A stretch of DNA of 50,297 nt, taken from the NCBI GenBank assembly GCA_021372615.1, contig JAJFUB010000011.1:1-50297 (forward strand), read 5' to 3'. This document shows positions 31,138 to 40,041 of this stretch, one piece after another; position 1 is the stretch's first letter; every line of letters starts with the position of its first letter. The stretch is from a bacterium (lineage in GTDB: Bacteria; Armatimonadota; Zipacnadia; Zipacnadales; UBA11051). The notes under the pieces were generated by a model, which saw nothing but the letters and a program-made list of their open reading frames with translations, was not told the origin of the DNA and did no database searches. Made by a program: the position numbers and the translations under genes.

Positions 31138-32592
31138 ATGGCCATGCAGTACACCGGACAGATCGAGCAACTGGACGCCTGCCGCTTCCGCTTGCCCCGC
31201 AGCGGCGACATGCGGGCGGACGGCATCGTGTATGCCGACGAAGAGCTGTTCAAGGACCTGCGGCACGACGCGGCCCTGGCGCAGGTGGCCAGCGTCGCGT
31301 GCCTGCCGGGGATCGTCGGCCCGTCGCTGGCCATGCCTGACTGCCACTACGGCTACGGCTTCCCCATCGGCGGCGTCGCGGCGTTCGACGTTGAGGAGGG
31401 CATTGTCTCACCCGGCGGCGTGGGCTACGACATCAACTGCGGCGTGCGGCTCCTGCGCAGCGACCTGAACGTGGCTGAGGTGCGGCCGCGCCTGGACAAG
31501 CTCGCCTCGGCCATCAATGCCACCATCCCCGCCGGCGCCGGTGAGAAGGGCCCCCTGCGCCTGAGCGGCGCGCAACTGGCCGAGGTGCTGGTGCAGGGCC
31601 CCTCGTGGGTCGTCAAGCAGGGCTACGGCGTCGCGGAAGACCTCGAGCATACCGAGGACCGGGGCCGGCTGCCGGCTGCCGATCCGGACGCCCTGAGCAA
31701 GCGCGCCACTGAGCGGGGCGCCCCGCAGCTGGCCACCCTCGGCGGCGGCAACCACTTCCTGGAGATCCAGGCGGTGGACGACATCTACGACGAGCGCCTG
31801 GCGCGCGCGTTCGGCGTGGACGAGGTCGGGCAAGTCACCGTCATGATCCACTGCGGGTCGCGCGGGCTGGGCCACCAGGTCTGCGAAGACGCGCTGGACG
31901 TGATGACGGCGGCGGCTCGCCGGTATGGCATCAGCCTGCCCGACAAGCAGCTCGCCTGCGCGCCGGTCGGCTCGCCCGAGGGCCAGCACTACCTGGCGGG
32001 CATGGCCGCGGCCGCGAACTACGCCTGGGCCAACCGCCAGGCCATCATGTACTATGTGCGGGAGGCGTTCGAGCAGGTGCTGGGACGCGGGTGGCAGAAA
32101 CTGGGGCTGGACCTCGTCTGGGACGTGGCCCACAACATCGCCAAGCTGGAGGAGCACCACAGCGGCGGCGTGTCGCGCCGGCTGTGCGTGCACCGCAAAG
32201 GCGCCACGCGCGCCTTCCCCGCCGGCCGCCCCGAGTTGCCTGCCGTCTTCCGCGAGACCGGTCAGCCGGTGCTGGTGCCCGGCGACATGGGGTCGGCCTC
32301 GTACCTGCTGGTCGGCACCGTTGAGGCGCTAGAGCAGACGTGGGGCTCGACCTGCCACGGGGCCGGGCGCGTGCTCAGCCGCAGCGCCGCCATCCGCAAG
32401 CACCCCAGCGGGCAGGTGCGGCGCGAACTCGAAGCGCAGGGCATCGTCGTCCGCGCCTCGGGTCGCGACACGCTCGCCGAAGAGGCCCCGGATGCCTACA
32501 AGGACGTGGACCGCGTCGTGGCCGTGTGCCACCAGGCGGGGTTGTCGCACAAGGTGGCCCGGCTCCGGCCGCTGGCCGTCGTCAAGGGATAA
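31138..32592 (+). CDS. rtcB: RNA-splicing ligase RtcB
   Basis: A 484-residue GTP-dependent RNA ligase that joins 2',3'-cyclic-phosphate or 3'-phosphate ends to 5'-OH ends. AMPDCHYGYGFPIGGVAAF, GGVGYDINCGVRLL and LGGGNHFLEI carry the Cys and His residues of the manganese site, and MIHCGSRGLGH adds another. STCHGAGRVLSR holds the His that is guanylylated. Length and motifs are complete. The ATG at 31138 is preceded by GGAAGGAG; ATG at 31144 is also possible, and the frame from 31060 overlaps the DciA gene. No archease or rtcR gene is adjacent. The exchanger gene begins 15 bases after the stop. Confidence 0.94.
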   Translation: MAMQYTGQIEQLDACRFRLPRSGDMRADGIVYADEELFKDLRHDAALAQVASVACLPGIVGPSLAMPDCHYGYGFPIGGVAAFDVEEGIVSPGGVGYDINCGVRLLRSDLNVAEVRPRLDKLASAINATIPAGAGEKGPLRLSGAQLAEVLVQGPSWVVKQGYGVAEDLEHTEDRGRLPAADPDALSKRATERGAPQLATLGGGNHFLEIQAVDDIYDERLARAFGVDEVGQVTVMIHCGSRGLGHQVCEDALDVMTAAARRYGISLPDKQLACAPVGSPEGQHYLAGMAAAANYAWANRQAIMYYVREAFEQVLGRGWQKLGLDLVWDVAHNIAKLEEHHSGGVSRRLCVHRKGATRAFPAGRPELPAVFRETGQPVLVPGDMGSASYLLVGTVEALEQTWGSTCHGAGRVLSRSAAIRKHPSGQVRRELEAQGIVVRASGRDTLAEEAPDAYKDVDRVVAVCHQAGLSHKVARLRPLAVVKG

Positions 32593-32607
32593 GGAAGCAT
32601 CGTTTCC

Positions 32608-33609
32608 ATGGAGATCGTCGGACCCGCCGCTCTCGCTCTCGTCGCCCTGGGGATCATTCTGGCCGGATGCGAGCTGTTCACCAACGGCATTGAGTGGGTC
32701 GGCAGCAAGCTGAACCTGTCCACCGGCGCCGTCGGCAGTGTCCTCGCCGCCGTCGGCACCGCCCTGCCCGAGACCCTGGTGCCCATCGTCGCCCTGGTCT
32801 TCGTGCGGGGAGCCAAGGCGGAGGAGATCGGCATCGGCGCCATCCTGGGCGCGCCGTTCATGCTCAGCACCCTGGCCTTCATGATGACGGGTCTGGCCGC
32901 CATCGTCTACCACCGTCGCGGCCGCCGCGGCCTGAACCTGGCCGTGGACACCGATACCCTCGGCCAGGACATATCGTACTTCCTGGGCGTCTACCTCGTC
33001 GCCATCGGCCTGTCGTTCGTGCCGAGCAAGCCCCTGCAGGTCGCGGGCGGCATCGGCCTGCTCATCGCCTACGTCGTCTACGTGCGGCGGCACTTCTGCC
33101 GCGACTGCGCGGAGGAGGGCGAGCAGCTCAACCCCCTGCACCTGACCCGGTGGGTCGAGGTCCCGCGCCTGCGCTTCGTGGTGCTGCAGGTCATCGTGTC
33201 GCTCTCGGCCATCTTCTTCGGCGCGCACCTCTTCGTGCAGAACCTGGAGAGGATCTCGGAGTACTTCGGCATCTCCGCCCTGGTGCTGTCGCTGATCATC
33301 ACGCCGATTGCGACGGAGCTGCCCGAGAAGTTCAACAGCATCATCTGGGTAGGCCGGGGCAAGGACACGCTGGCCCTGGGGAACGTGACCGGCGCGATGG
33401 TCTTCCAAAGCTGCATCCCGGTGATGATCGGCGTGGCCCTGACGCCATGGCGCCTGGAGCCGCAGGCGCTGGCCTCAGCCGTCGTCGCGCTGGTCTCCGC
33501 GGCCATCGTGACGACAGCGATGCGGCTCAAGCACCGCCTCTCGCCCTACGTGCTGATCCTCGGCGGGCCGCTGTACGCCGCGTGGATCTGGTTCGCGCTG
33601 AGCCGCTAG
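32608..33609 (+). CDS. Sodium/calcium exchanger-family membrane protein
   Basis: A 333-residue protein with about ten transmembrane segments in two inverted repeats. The alpha-repeat motifs are GSVLAAVGTALPETLVPI in the first half and ITPIATELPEKFNS with GNVTGAMVFQS in the second, giving the paired Glu residues that bind cations in YrbG/NCX-type exchangers. It probably exports calcium in exchange for Na+ or H+; specificity is unknown. A cysteine-bearing loop (HFCRDCAEEGE) joins the halves. It starts 15 bases after rtcB and is probably cotranscribed. Its end converges with the gene at 33624-36593, 14 bases away, with no clear terminator. Confidence 0.87.
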   Translation: MEIVGPAALALVALGIILAGCELFTNGIEWVGSKLNLSTGAVGSVLAAVGTALPETLVPIVALVFVRGAKAEEIGIGAILGAPFMLSTLAFMMTGLAAIVYHRRGRRGLNLAVDTDTLGQDISYFLGVYLVAIGLSFVPSKPLQVAGGIGLLIAYVVYVRRHFCRDCAEEGEQLNPLHLTRWVEVPRLRFVVLQVIVSLSAIFFGAHLFVQNLERISEYFGISALVLSLIITPIATELPEKFNSIIWVGRGKDTLALGNVTGAMVFQSCIPVMIGVALTPWRLEPQALASAVVALVSAAIVTTAMRLKHRLSPYVLILGGPLYAAWIWFALSR

Positions 33610-33623
33610 GCGCGTGGCTCTGT

Positions 33624-36593
33624 CTATACGCCCAGCGTCTTCCGCCCCAGGGCGAAGGCCTGCGCCCCGGTCATCGCCTCGCCCTCCGCCTTCGCCCGCG
33701 CGAAGGCGTCGGCGGGCATCTCCGCGGCCAGGAGTTCCAGCAGTTCCTCGCACAGCAGCTTCCTAAACGGCCACAGGCTCTGGAGCCTTACCGCCACCAG
33801 CGTCACCTGCACCGCCTCCGCCAGCTTCCCGCAGACCCGCAGCACCTCCGCCACGGAGTACAGCCATGCGCCATTCTCAATGTCGCCCTCTTCGTCGAAC
33901 TGGCGCTGCGTCTGCAGGAGGGGAGCAATGGCTGCCATGGCCTGCTGACGGTCGCCGCCGCGAGCGTAGATGCGGGCCATGTTCGCCCCGGCCATGGGCG
34001 CCAGGCCGTCTGGGAGGTCGGCAATGGGCCACGGGCCGAGGTGCTGATCGGCCAGCTCAGCAGCCAGGTTCCACAGGCCGCCACTGGTGCAGACGAGGAC
34101 CGAAGTGAGTAGTTGGCTGGTGCGCAGGCCGGGTTCGAGCGTCCTGAGCCCAGCAATGACGGCCATGTGGTCGCGAGCCAGCCTGGCCGCCTCCGCTGTG
34201 TCTCCGCAGCGGGCCACGAGGGGGATAGCCGTCCGCCAGCCATACTGGGCAACTGCCGGGTCGGCGCTCAGAGGGCCCTTGACCAGTTGCACCAACTCAG
34301 CGACGTGGCGTCGTCCTCGCCTGAACTCCCCGACCTCGAGGTACACTGTGAGTGCCTGTGTGATGACAAAGCACCTGCTGCGGGGGTCGTCCGCGTCGCG
34401 GCTCTCGGCCACGGCGCGGTCGGCTTGCGCCAGCGCGCCCTGGGCGTCACCGGCGCGCCACAGTCTGGCTGCCAGGTTGCCCCGGTCGTGCGGGGTCTGG
34501 ACCCACCGGCCAAGCTCCCTCGTCCACCTGAGGCAGGCGGCGCGATCAACGCGCGTTGCCAGTCCTGAAGCCCAGAAGGCGCAGGCGTAGCGCAGGCGGT
34601 CATCCCCGGTGGCGTCAGCGAGGGCGAAGGCCTCCTCCGCACGGCTCAGGCCCTCCTCATATCGCCAGCCGTGGTAGAGACATACCAGCCTCACAGAGGC
34701 GGCGATGGCGGGCCACCTCTGGCCCTCATGGCCGGGGACCTGTCGCAATACCTCGTCGAGCAGAGGGAGTAGCCGCTCGGCGGCGCTGGGTGTCACCTCC
34801 AACTCGTCCTGCAGCAGGGCCAACAGCGACTCCGCTTCCGCCATGTGCCCTTGCCGGGCTGCTTGCCGCACTGCCGCCTCCACATTGGGCGCTTTGAGGG
34901 CCACGAGCGTCCAGTAGCCCCCGTCCCGCTGGCGCATTCCGTCAGGCCCACAGCCCTCTGCCCAGTCCGCATAGTACGTCCAGTGGCTCCGGCGTGTCTC
35001 GTCCGCTTCCCCCGCCTCCACCAGCTTCTCCTGGGCGAACTCGCGGATCGTCTCCAGCATGTGGAAGCGCTGCTGGCCCAGCGCCTCCTTCGCGTACAGC
35101 AGGGACTTGTCGTACAGGGTCATGACATGCTCGACTGCGTCCGGGCCGCAGACCGCCTCGGCCGCCTCCAGGAAGAACCCGCCCTGGAAGACCGACAGCC
35201 GGCGCAGCGTCCGCTGCTCCTCGGGGCTGAGCAGGCGGTAGGACCAGTCAATGGTATCGGCCACCGTCCGCTGGCGTTCGGCCACCCCACGCACGCGCGA
35301 CGTGAGCACCTGCGAGCGACCCCCGAGCCGCTGCAGGATGCGCAGGGGCGGGTACACCCGCACCCAGGCCGCCGCCAGCTCTAGCGCCAGCGGGATGCCG
35401 TCGAGCCGGAGGCAGATCTCCGCGATGGCCGCGGCGTTGTCCGCCGTGATGGCGAAGTCCTCCGACACCTCGCGGGCCCGGTGCAGGAAGAGATGGACGC
35501 TGTCGTACTGCGAGAGAGTCTGCATGTTGAGCGGCGGCTCGGGGAGGCCCAGCGGGAGAACGTGGAGCAACTGCTCGCCCCGCAGATGCAGCACCTCCCG
35601 GGAGGTCACCAGCAGGCGCACCTCGGCACTGAGGCGCAGCAGGGCGGCCAGGAAGTCGGCGGCCTCAACGAGGTGCTCGAAGTTGTCGAGCACGAGGAGA
35701 AGCTGGCGCTCGTGCGCGTGCGCGGCGATGGCTTGCGCCGGCGACTGCCCCGCCTGGGGCTGGAGCCTGAGGGCCTCCATGATGGCCGCGGGCACAGCCT
35801 CCACGGTGGTGAACTCCGCGAGCGAGATCCAGAAGACGCCGTCTGGGAAGCGTTCGAGGGCGTGGGCGGCTGCCTGCTGCGCCAGGCGTGACTTGCCGCT
35901 GCCCCCGGGGCCCGTGAGCGTGATGAGGCGATGGTCTGCGTCGGTGAGCAAGGCCGCCAGGCGCTCCAGGTCCTCCTCGCGACCCACGAAGCTGGTCACC
36001 TGGGCCGGGAGATTGGTTGGCACGTCGTCGAGAGTGCGCAGGAGCGGCCACTCCTGCTGCGGCCAGTGCGCCCGCGTGACCTGGAAGAGATGCTGCGGCT
36101 CACTGAGCCCCCGCAGACGGTGGCGGGAGAGATCAGTGACGCGGACCCCATCGCCGAGTTCGCCGCACGCCTCGAGCAGTTCCTCGGAGGCGAGTATCTG
36201 CCCGCCATGCCCGGCGGCGCAGATGCGCGAGGCGCGATTCACCTCGGACCCGAAGTAGTTCCCACCATGCTCGTGGGCCAGGCCATAGTGCAGCCCCAGG
36301 CGCACCCGCAAGTCCGGTAGCTGGTGCTGCGACCAGTCGTACGAGGCCAGACTCTCCTGCGACTGCAGGGCGAAGCGCAGCGCCGCCTGCGGGTGAGCGA
36401 ACACGCAGAAGAAGGCATCCCCCTCCTGATGGATGACCTGCCCCCCAATGGACTGACACGCGTCGCAAAGGAGGGCGTTATGTGCTTCAAAGGCGGAGAG
36501 GAAATCGTCCTGGTGCTCCTCCCAGAGCACTGAGGAGCCCTCAATGTCGGTGAAGACCAGAGCCAGCGGTGAGGAGGCGTCCAGAGAAGCCAT
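33624..36593 (-). CDS. Class III nucleotide cyclase–STAND ATPase–TPR signalling protein
   Basis: A 989-residue multidomain protein. Residues 1-170 are a class III adenylate/guanylate cyclase domain: VFTDIEGSS and HQEGDAFFCVF carry the two metal-binding Asp residues, and FGSEVNRASRICAAGHGGQ follows. Next is an NB-ARC/STAND ATPase with SFVGREEDLERLAALL, P-loop TGPGGSGKSRLAQ, Walker B LLLVLDNFEHL, and GIPLALELAAAW. The C-terminal 400 residues are TPR-like helices. Such proteins sense a ligand through the TPR region, though no DNA-binding domain is seen. I chose the ATG at 36593 (GGGGGA upstream), with 36617 an alternative. The frame is open to 37112, but that part is antisense to serS. Confidence 0.85.
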   Translation of the reverse strand: MASLDASSPLALVFTDIEGSSVLWEEHQDDFLSAFEAHNALLCDACQSIGGQVIHQEGDAFFCVFAHPQAALRFALQSQESLASYDWSQHQLPDLRVRLGLHYGLAHEHGGNYFGSEVNRASRICAAGHGGQILASEELLEACGELGDGVRVTDLSRHRLRGLSEPQHLFQVTRAHWPQQEWPLLRTLDDVPTNLPAQVTSFVGREEDLERLAALLTDADHRLITLTGPGGSGKSRLAQQAAAHALERFPDGVFWISLAEFTTVEAVPAAIMEALRLQPQAGQSPAQAIAAHAHERQLLLVLDNFEHLVEAADFLAALLRLSAEVRLLVTSREVLHLRGEQLLHVLPLGLPEPPLNMQTLSQYDSVHLFLHRAREVSEDFAITADNAAAIAEICLRLDGIPLALELAAAWVRVYPPLRILQRLGGRSQVLTSRVRGVAERQRTVADTIDWSYRLLSPEEQRTLRRLSVFQGGFFLEAAEAVCGPDAVEHVMTLYDKSLLYAKEALGQQRFHMLETIREFAQEKLVEAGEADETRRSHWTYYADWAEGCGPDGMRQRDGGYWTLVALKAPNVEAAVRQAARQGHMAEAESLLALLQDELEVTPSAAERLLPLLDEVLRQVPGHEGQRWPAIAASVRLVCLYHGWRYEEGLSRAEEAFALADATGDDRLRYACAFWASGLATRVDRAACLRWTRELGRWVQTPHDRGNLAARLWRAGDAQGALAQADRAVAESRDADDPRSRCFVITQALTVYLEVGEFRRGRRHVAELVQLVKGPLSADPAVAQYGWRTAIPLVARCGDTAEAARLARDHMAVIAGLRTLEPGLRTSQLLTSVLVCTSGGLWNLAAELADQHLGPWPIADLPDGLAPMAGANMARIYARGGDRQQAMAAIAPLLQTQRQFDEEGDIENGAWLYSVAEVLRVCGKLAEAVQVTLVAVRLQSLWPFRKLLCEELLELLAAEMPADAFARAKAEGEAMTGAQAFALGRKTLGV

Positions 36594-36751
36594 TGCAGCA
36601 TTCCCCCATGCGGTCATTGGGCGCAGGGCTGGGTGACGCGACAGGTTCTTCGTTCGCGCCGGCCTGGATCCCTGCTGTCGCGGGGCCGCGTCTTGAGATG
36701 TTTCCTCGCCCAATCTACACAGGAGCAACCACTGGCGCCGCGTCGCGCCGG

Positions 36752-36780
36752 TTGCCTTTCTCCCCCGCCTCTGCCATAAT
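36752..36780 (+). promoter_or_regulatory. Sigma70-type promoter for serS
   Basis: TTGCCT (36752-36757), a 17-base spacer and CATAAT (36775-36780), 41 bases before the serS ATG. No T-box-like leader is visible in the short gap. Confidence 0.5.
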
Positions 36781-36821
36781 GGGTGCCATTGCCGCGCCCG
36801 TGACGAACTGGAGGTTGTCTG

Positions 36822-38099
36822 ATGCTGGACCGCAAACTCATCCGCGAAGCGCCTGACCTCGTGCGTGAGGCCATCCGTAACCGCGGCTCCGACTTTGACG
36901 TGGATGAACTGATCCGCCTCGACGAGCGCCGGCGGGAGCTGCTGGACGTCGAGCAGCTCAAGGCCGAGCGGAATCGCCTGTCCAAGCAGATCGGGGAGAC
37001 GCTCAAGAGCGGCGGCCAGGCCGACGACTTGCGGGCACAGGTGAACGACCTCAAAGAGCGGATTGGGGCCATGGAGACGGAGTTGGCGGAGGTGGACGCG
37101 CTCTTCGAGCAAAGAATGTTAGAGATACCTAACATCCCTCTCCCGACCGTTCCCGTGGGTGGCGGCGAAGAGGACAATGTCGTCCTGCATGAGCACGGCG
37201 CCAAGCCCAGCTTCGACTTCGACCCTCTCCCCCACTGGGAAGTCGGCGAGCGACTGGGCATTCTCAACTTCGCCACCGCCGCGAAGATGGCCGGGGCGCG
37301 CTTTGCCTGCGACCTCGGCGGCGCGGCGCAACTCGAGCGCGCGCTGATGAACCTGATGCTCGACACGCACACGCGCCAGCATGGCTACACTGAGATCGGG
37401 CCGCCCTTCCTGGCCAACGCCCAGTCGCTGATCGGCACGGGCTCGCTACCCAAGTTCGAAGAGGACCTGTTCAAGACCACCGTCGGCACGTATCTCATCC
37501 CCACGGCCGAGGTGCCGCTGACGAACATGCACCAGGGCGAGATCCTCGAGGCCTCGGACCTGCCGCGGTGCTATACGGCATATACCCCCTGCTTCCGCAG
37601 CGAGGCCGGCGCAGCCGGTCGCGAATCGCGCGGCCTGATCCGCCTGCACCAGTTCAACAAAGTCGAACTGATGAAGTTCACGACACCGGAGACAGCCGAC
37701 GAGGAACTGGAGCAGCTCACGCGCAACGCGGAGACGATTCTGGAGATGCTGGGCCTGGCGTACCGGCGCATCATCCTGTGCACCGGCGACATGGGCTTTG
37801 GCTCGGCGCGGACCTTCGACCTGGAGGTCTGGATGCCGGGCATGGGCCGGTGGGTGGAGATCTCGTCGTGCAGCCAGTACGGCGACTTCCAGGCGCGGCG
37901 CTGCGAAACGCGCTACCGGCCGGAGCCCGATGGCAAGCCGGTCTTCGTCAACACGATGAACGGCTCGGGGCTTGCCATCGGCCGGAGCCTGGCCGCGGTG
38001 CTCGAGAACTACCAGCAGGCTAATGGCACTGTAGTGGTCCCTGAGGCCCTGCGGCCGTACATGGGCGGCCGTTCGGAGATCAATCGGCCGCTGCCCTGA
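36822..38099 (+). CDS. serS: Seryl-tRNA synthetase
   Basis: A 425-residue class II synthetase of normal length that charges tRNA-Ser. Residues about 28-105 form the long antiparallel coiled coil (EQLKAERNRLSKQIGETLKS and onward) that holds the tRNA. Motif 2 is FRSEAGAAGRESRGLIRLHQF, and motif 3 is NGSGLAIGRSLAAVLENYQ. TAEVPLTNMHQGE is the conserved serine-binding block and EISSCSQYGDFQARR is near the active site. GAGG lies six bases upstream of the ATG. It is divergent from the cyclase/STAND gene and followed 11 bases later by a secreted-protein gene. Confidence 0.97.
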   Translation: MLDRKLIREAPDLVREAIRNRGSDFDVDELIRLDERRRELLDVEQLKAERNRLSKQIGETLKSGGQADDLRAQVNDLKERIGAMETELAEVDALFEQRMLEIPNIPLPTVPVGGGEEDNVVLHEHGAKPSFDFDPLPHWEVGERLGILNFATAAKMAGARFACDLGGAAQLERALMNLMLDTHTRQHGYTEIGPPFLANAQSLIGTGSLPKFEEDLFKTTVGTYLIPTAEVPLTNMHQGEILEASDLPRCYTAYTPCFRSEAGAAGRESRGLIRLHQFNKVELMKFTTPETADEELEQLTRNAETILEMLGLAYRRIILCTGDMGFGSARTFDLEVWMPGMGRWVEISSCSQYGDFQARRCETRYRPEPDGKPVFVNTMNGSGLAIGRSLAAVLENYQQANGTVVVPEALRPYMGGRSEINRPLP

Positions 38100-38110
38100 A
38101 AGGGTTCGGA

Positions 38111-39202
38111 ATGCTGCCCGCCGGTGCCTTCGCCGTGGTCCTGATGCTGGGCGGCGCACAGGTCATGCTGCCCGCCCCGGCGTTCGTGCAGCAGGGCCGC
38201 GTGTGGGCGCCGGCGCGTGAAGTGCTGCAGCGCCTGGGCTACCATGTGCGGTGGCAACCCTCCCCGCGCGCGCTCATCGCCACCCGCGACAGCCAGAGCC
38301 TCACCTTCCCCGAGCTGCCGCCCCCGTGGCCGACTCCGACCACCGCCGACGAGGCGCGGTATGTGCGCCGCCTTGGTAACTTGCTCTATCTTCCCCTGCT
38401 CGCGCTACGCGCTCTGGACCTGCGGACGACGTGGGATGCGGGCGCGCGCCGCGTCACCATCCGGGACCCGGCGCCGATGCCAGTGACCCTCGCCACCATC
38501 CTCAACAGTCCCGCACAGTGGCTCGATCGGACCGTCACGCTGGCGGGCGAGTACCTCGGTTGGGACGCGTATCCCTTCTGCTACGCGACGCGGCCGGGGC
38601 CCCCCGTGGCCAGCGGCGACTGGGTCCTCGGCGGCGCCGACGGCGCGATCTACTGCACCCCCGCGCCCATCGCGGCGACCTTCACACGGACAGGCCTCGC
38701 GACAGTGCAACCGGCTGGCCCGGTACTCACCCCATACGCCGCTCTGGGACGCCGTATCAGCGTCACGGGTCGCGTGGCCCTGGCGCCGTCCGGCGTGCCG
38801 TACCTGCGGCACGAGAGCGTCACGTGGGTGACCGGGCGGGCGGGAGTGTCGTGCGAGTTGGTGCTCAATCAGCAGGCACGAGCGGCCGGCGAAAGGCTGG
38901 GCTGGGAACTGGTCATTCACAACCCGGGTCCGACCATCCTGGTCCTCCCACAGAGCAAGGAGATGCTCGTCTCGGTGGCCGCTCCGGGGGGCGCTCTCTA
39001 CGTTTCAAAACAAAGTTTGCCTGATGAAACAACACTGAGGGAGCTCGCACCCGAAGCAGAGCAGCGCCTTCCCGGAGCATGGCCGATACCAACAGACGCT
39101 CCAGCGGGCACGTACGCGATCACGGTGAGCTTGGCGGAGGGATTGCAGAGCATGGCGCGGCGCTTCGAGGTTGTGCGTCCGGTGCGGGGTGAGGCCCCGT
39201 GA
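38111..39202 (+). CDS. Exported protein with copper-amine-oxidase-like N-terminal domain
   Basis: A 363-residue probably exported protein. The N-terminus MLPAGAFAVVLMLGGAQVML is hydrophobic and signal-like, although short. Residues about 20-120 (VQQGRVWAPAREVLQRLGYHVRWQP, then TWDAGARRVTIRD) resemble the copper amine oxidase N-terminal (stalk) domain found in many exported proteins, here without catalytic parts. The C-terminal third (RLGWELVIHNPGPTILVL, PIPTDAPAGTYAITVSLAEGL) looks like a BsuPI-type beta-sandwich inhibitor domain. The function is unknown. It follows serS closely and overlaps the next gene by four bases (GTGA), suggesting coupled expression. Confidence 0.65.
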   Translation: MLPAGAFAVVLMLGGAQVMLPAPAFVQQGRVWAPAREVLQRLGYHVRWQPSPRALIATRDSQSLTFPELPPPWPTPTTADEARYVRRLGNLLYLPLLALRALDLRTTWDAGARRVTIRDPAPMPVTLATILNSPAQWLDRTVTLAGEYLGWDAYPFCYATRPGPPVASGDWVLGGADGAIYCTPAPIAATFTRTGLATVQPAGPVLTPYAALGRRISVTGRVALAPSGVPYLRHESVTWVTGRAGVSCELVLNQQARAAGERLGWELVIHNPGPTILVLPQSKEMLVSVAAPGGALYVSKQSLPDETTLRELAPEAEQRLPGAWPIPTDAPAGTYAITVSLAEGLQSMARRFEVVRPVRGEAP

Positions 39203-40035
39203 CGCGCAGGGCGCTCAAGGTCGGTCTGCTCGTGCTGGCTGTGGGTGCGGTGCTTGGGGTGAGTGTAGGGCTGGTGACACGCTCTGCCCCCAGGACGCGA
39301 CTGGCGATTTCTGCAGCAGTTGCTGCACCGCCGCCCGTGGCGCCAGAGGGGATCGTGTTCTCCCCCACCCCCCAGGAAGTGGCGGCCACCCCCGACGTCC
39401 TCCCCGCCGGGCTTGCCGCGGTGTACGCCTTCTACAACTTGGCTGAGACCGCCGGCGGTGGTGTCGTTACAGCAACTCTCAGCGTGGACGGCAAGCGGAC
39501 GGGAGCAGTCCGACGGGAGGACATCCGTCCCGACGCGACTCGTCCCGGGCGCGGAACTGTTACCATACGGGCACCCAGGGGGAAGCTTGCACCGGGGATC
39601 TACGAGCTCGAGCTGAAGACCACACGGCGGCGGTTCCGGGCGAGCTTCGTCGCAGCCGCCAACGCCCCACAGATACTGGCGCAGGCGGCGCCCGCCGAAG
39701 CGGCTCTCGCACTGCCACAGCACGGGATTGCGCTCGGGGTAGGTCCGAAGGGCGAGCCGATGCGGCCGACGAGCCGTGTTGGGGCGCGTGTGCGCGTGTA
39801 CTACGTGGTGAGGTACGAGGGGGCTGAGCCGGGGATGGCCGTCTGCATCAGGTGGTGGAGCGGGAGGACGGAACTGCGGACCGCACGGCGCGAGGTCGTG
39901 CTCCCCTCAGTGAGCGGGTGGGCCCATGCCTGGATGCAGGCCGCGGACGGGCTCCCCCGTGGTACCTACGAAGTGACTGCGACGACCTCTGGCGATGTCG
40001 AGCCGTTGGCTAGAGACCGCTTTACGGTCGAGTAG
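39199..40035 (+). CDS. Membrane-anchored protein of unknown function
   Basis: A 278-residue protein starting at GTG that overlaps the preceding stop by four bases. Residues 8-27 (VGLLVLAVGAVLGVSVGLVT) form a single N-terminal transmembrane anchor or signal. The exported part has two beta-rich halves, one near residues 70-150 (YAFYNLAETAGGGVVTATLS, GIYELELKTTRRRFRASF) and one near 190-278 (RVRVYYVVRYEGAEPGM, GTYEVTATTSGDV). They share an outline with Ig-like domains. I do not recognise a family. It is coupled to the gene at 38111-39202 and converges with parB six bases away. Confidence 0.65.
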   Translation: MTRRALKVGLLVLAVGAVLGVSVGLVTRSAPRTRLAISAAVAAPPPVAPEGIVFSPTPQEVAATPDVLPAGLAAVYAFYNLAETAGGGVVTATLSVDGKRTGAVRREDIRPDATRPGRGTVTIRAPRGKLAPGIYELELKTTRRRFRASFVAAANAPQILAQAAPAEAALALPQHGIALGVGPKGEPMRPTSRVGARVRVYYVVRYEGAEPGMAVCIRWWSGRTELRTARREVVLPSVSGWAHAWMQAADGLPRGTYEVTATTSGDVEPLARDRFTVE

Positions 40036-40041
40036 GCCCCG

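Noticed and set aside
32329-33408. 359-residue minus-strand frame opposite rtcB and the exchanger
   Set aside because: It is a shadow frame of two well-supported genes in high-GC sequence, with Asp/Gly/His-rich, unmatched content.
36781-36821. T-box leader before serS
   Set aside because: The gap is too short and there is no T-box sequence or terminator pair; leuS likewise lacks one.
36594-37112. N-terminal extension of the cyclase/STAND gene
   Set aside because: The extension is antisense to serS and has low-complexity content; cyclase domains begin right after the ATG at 36593.
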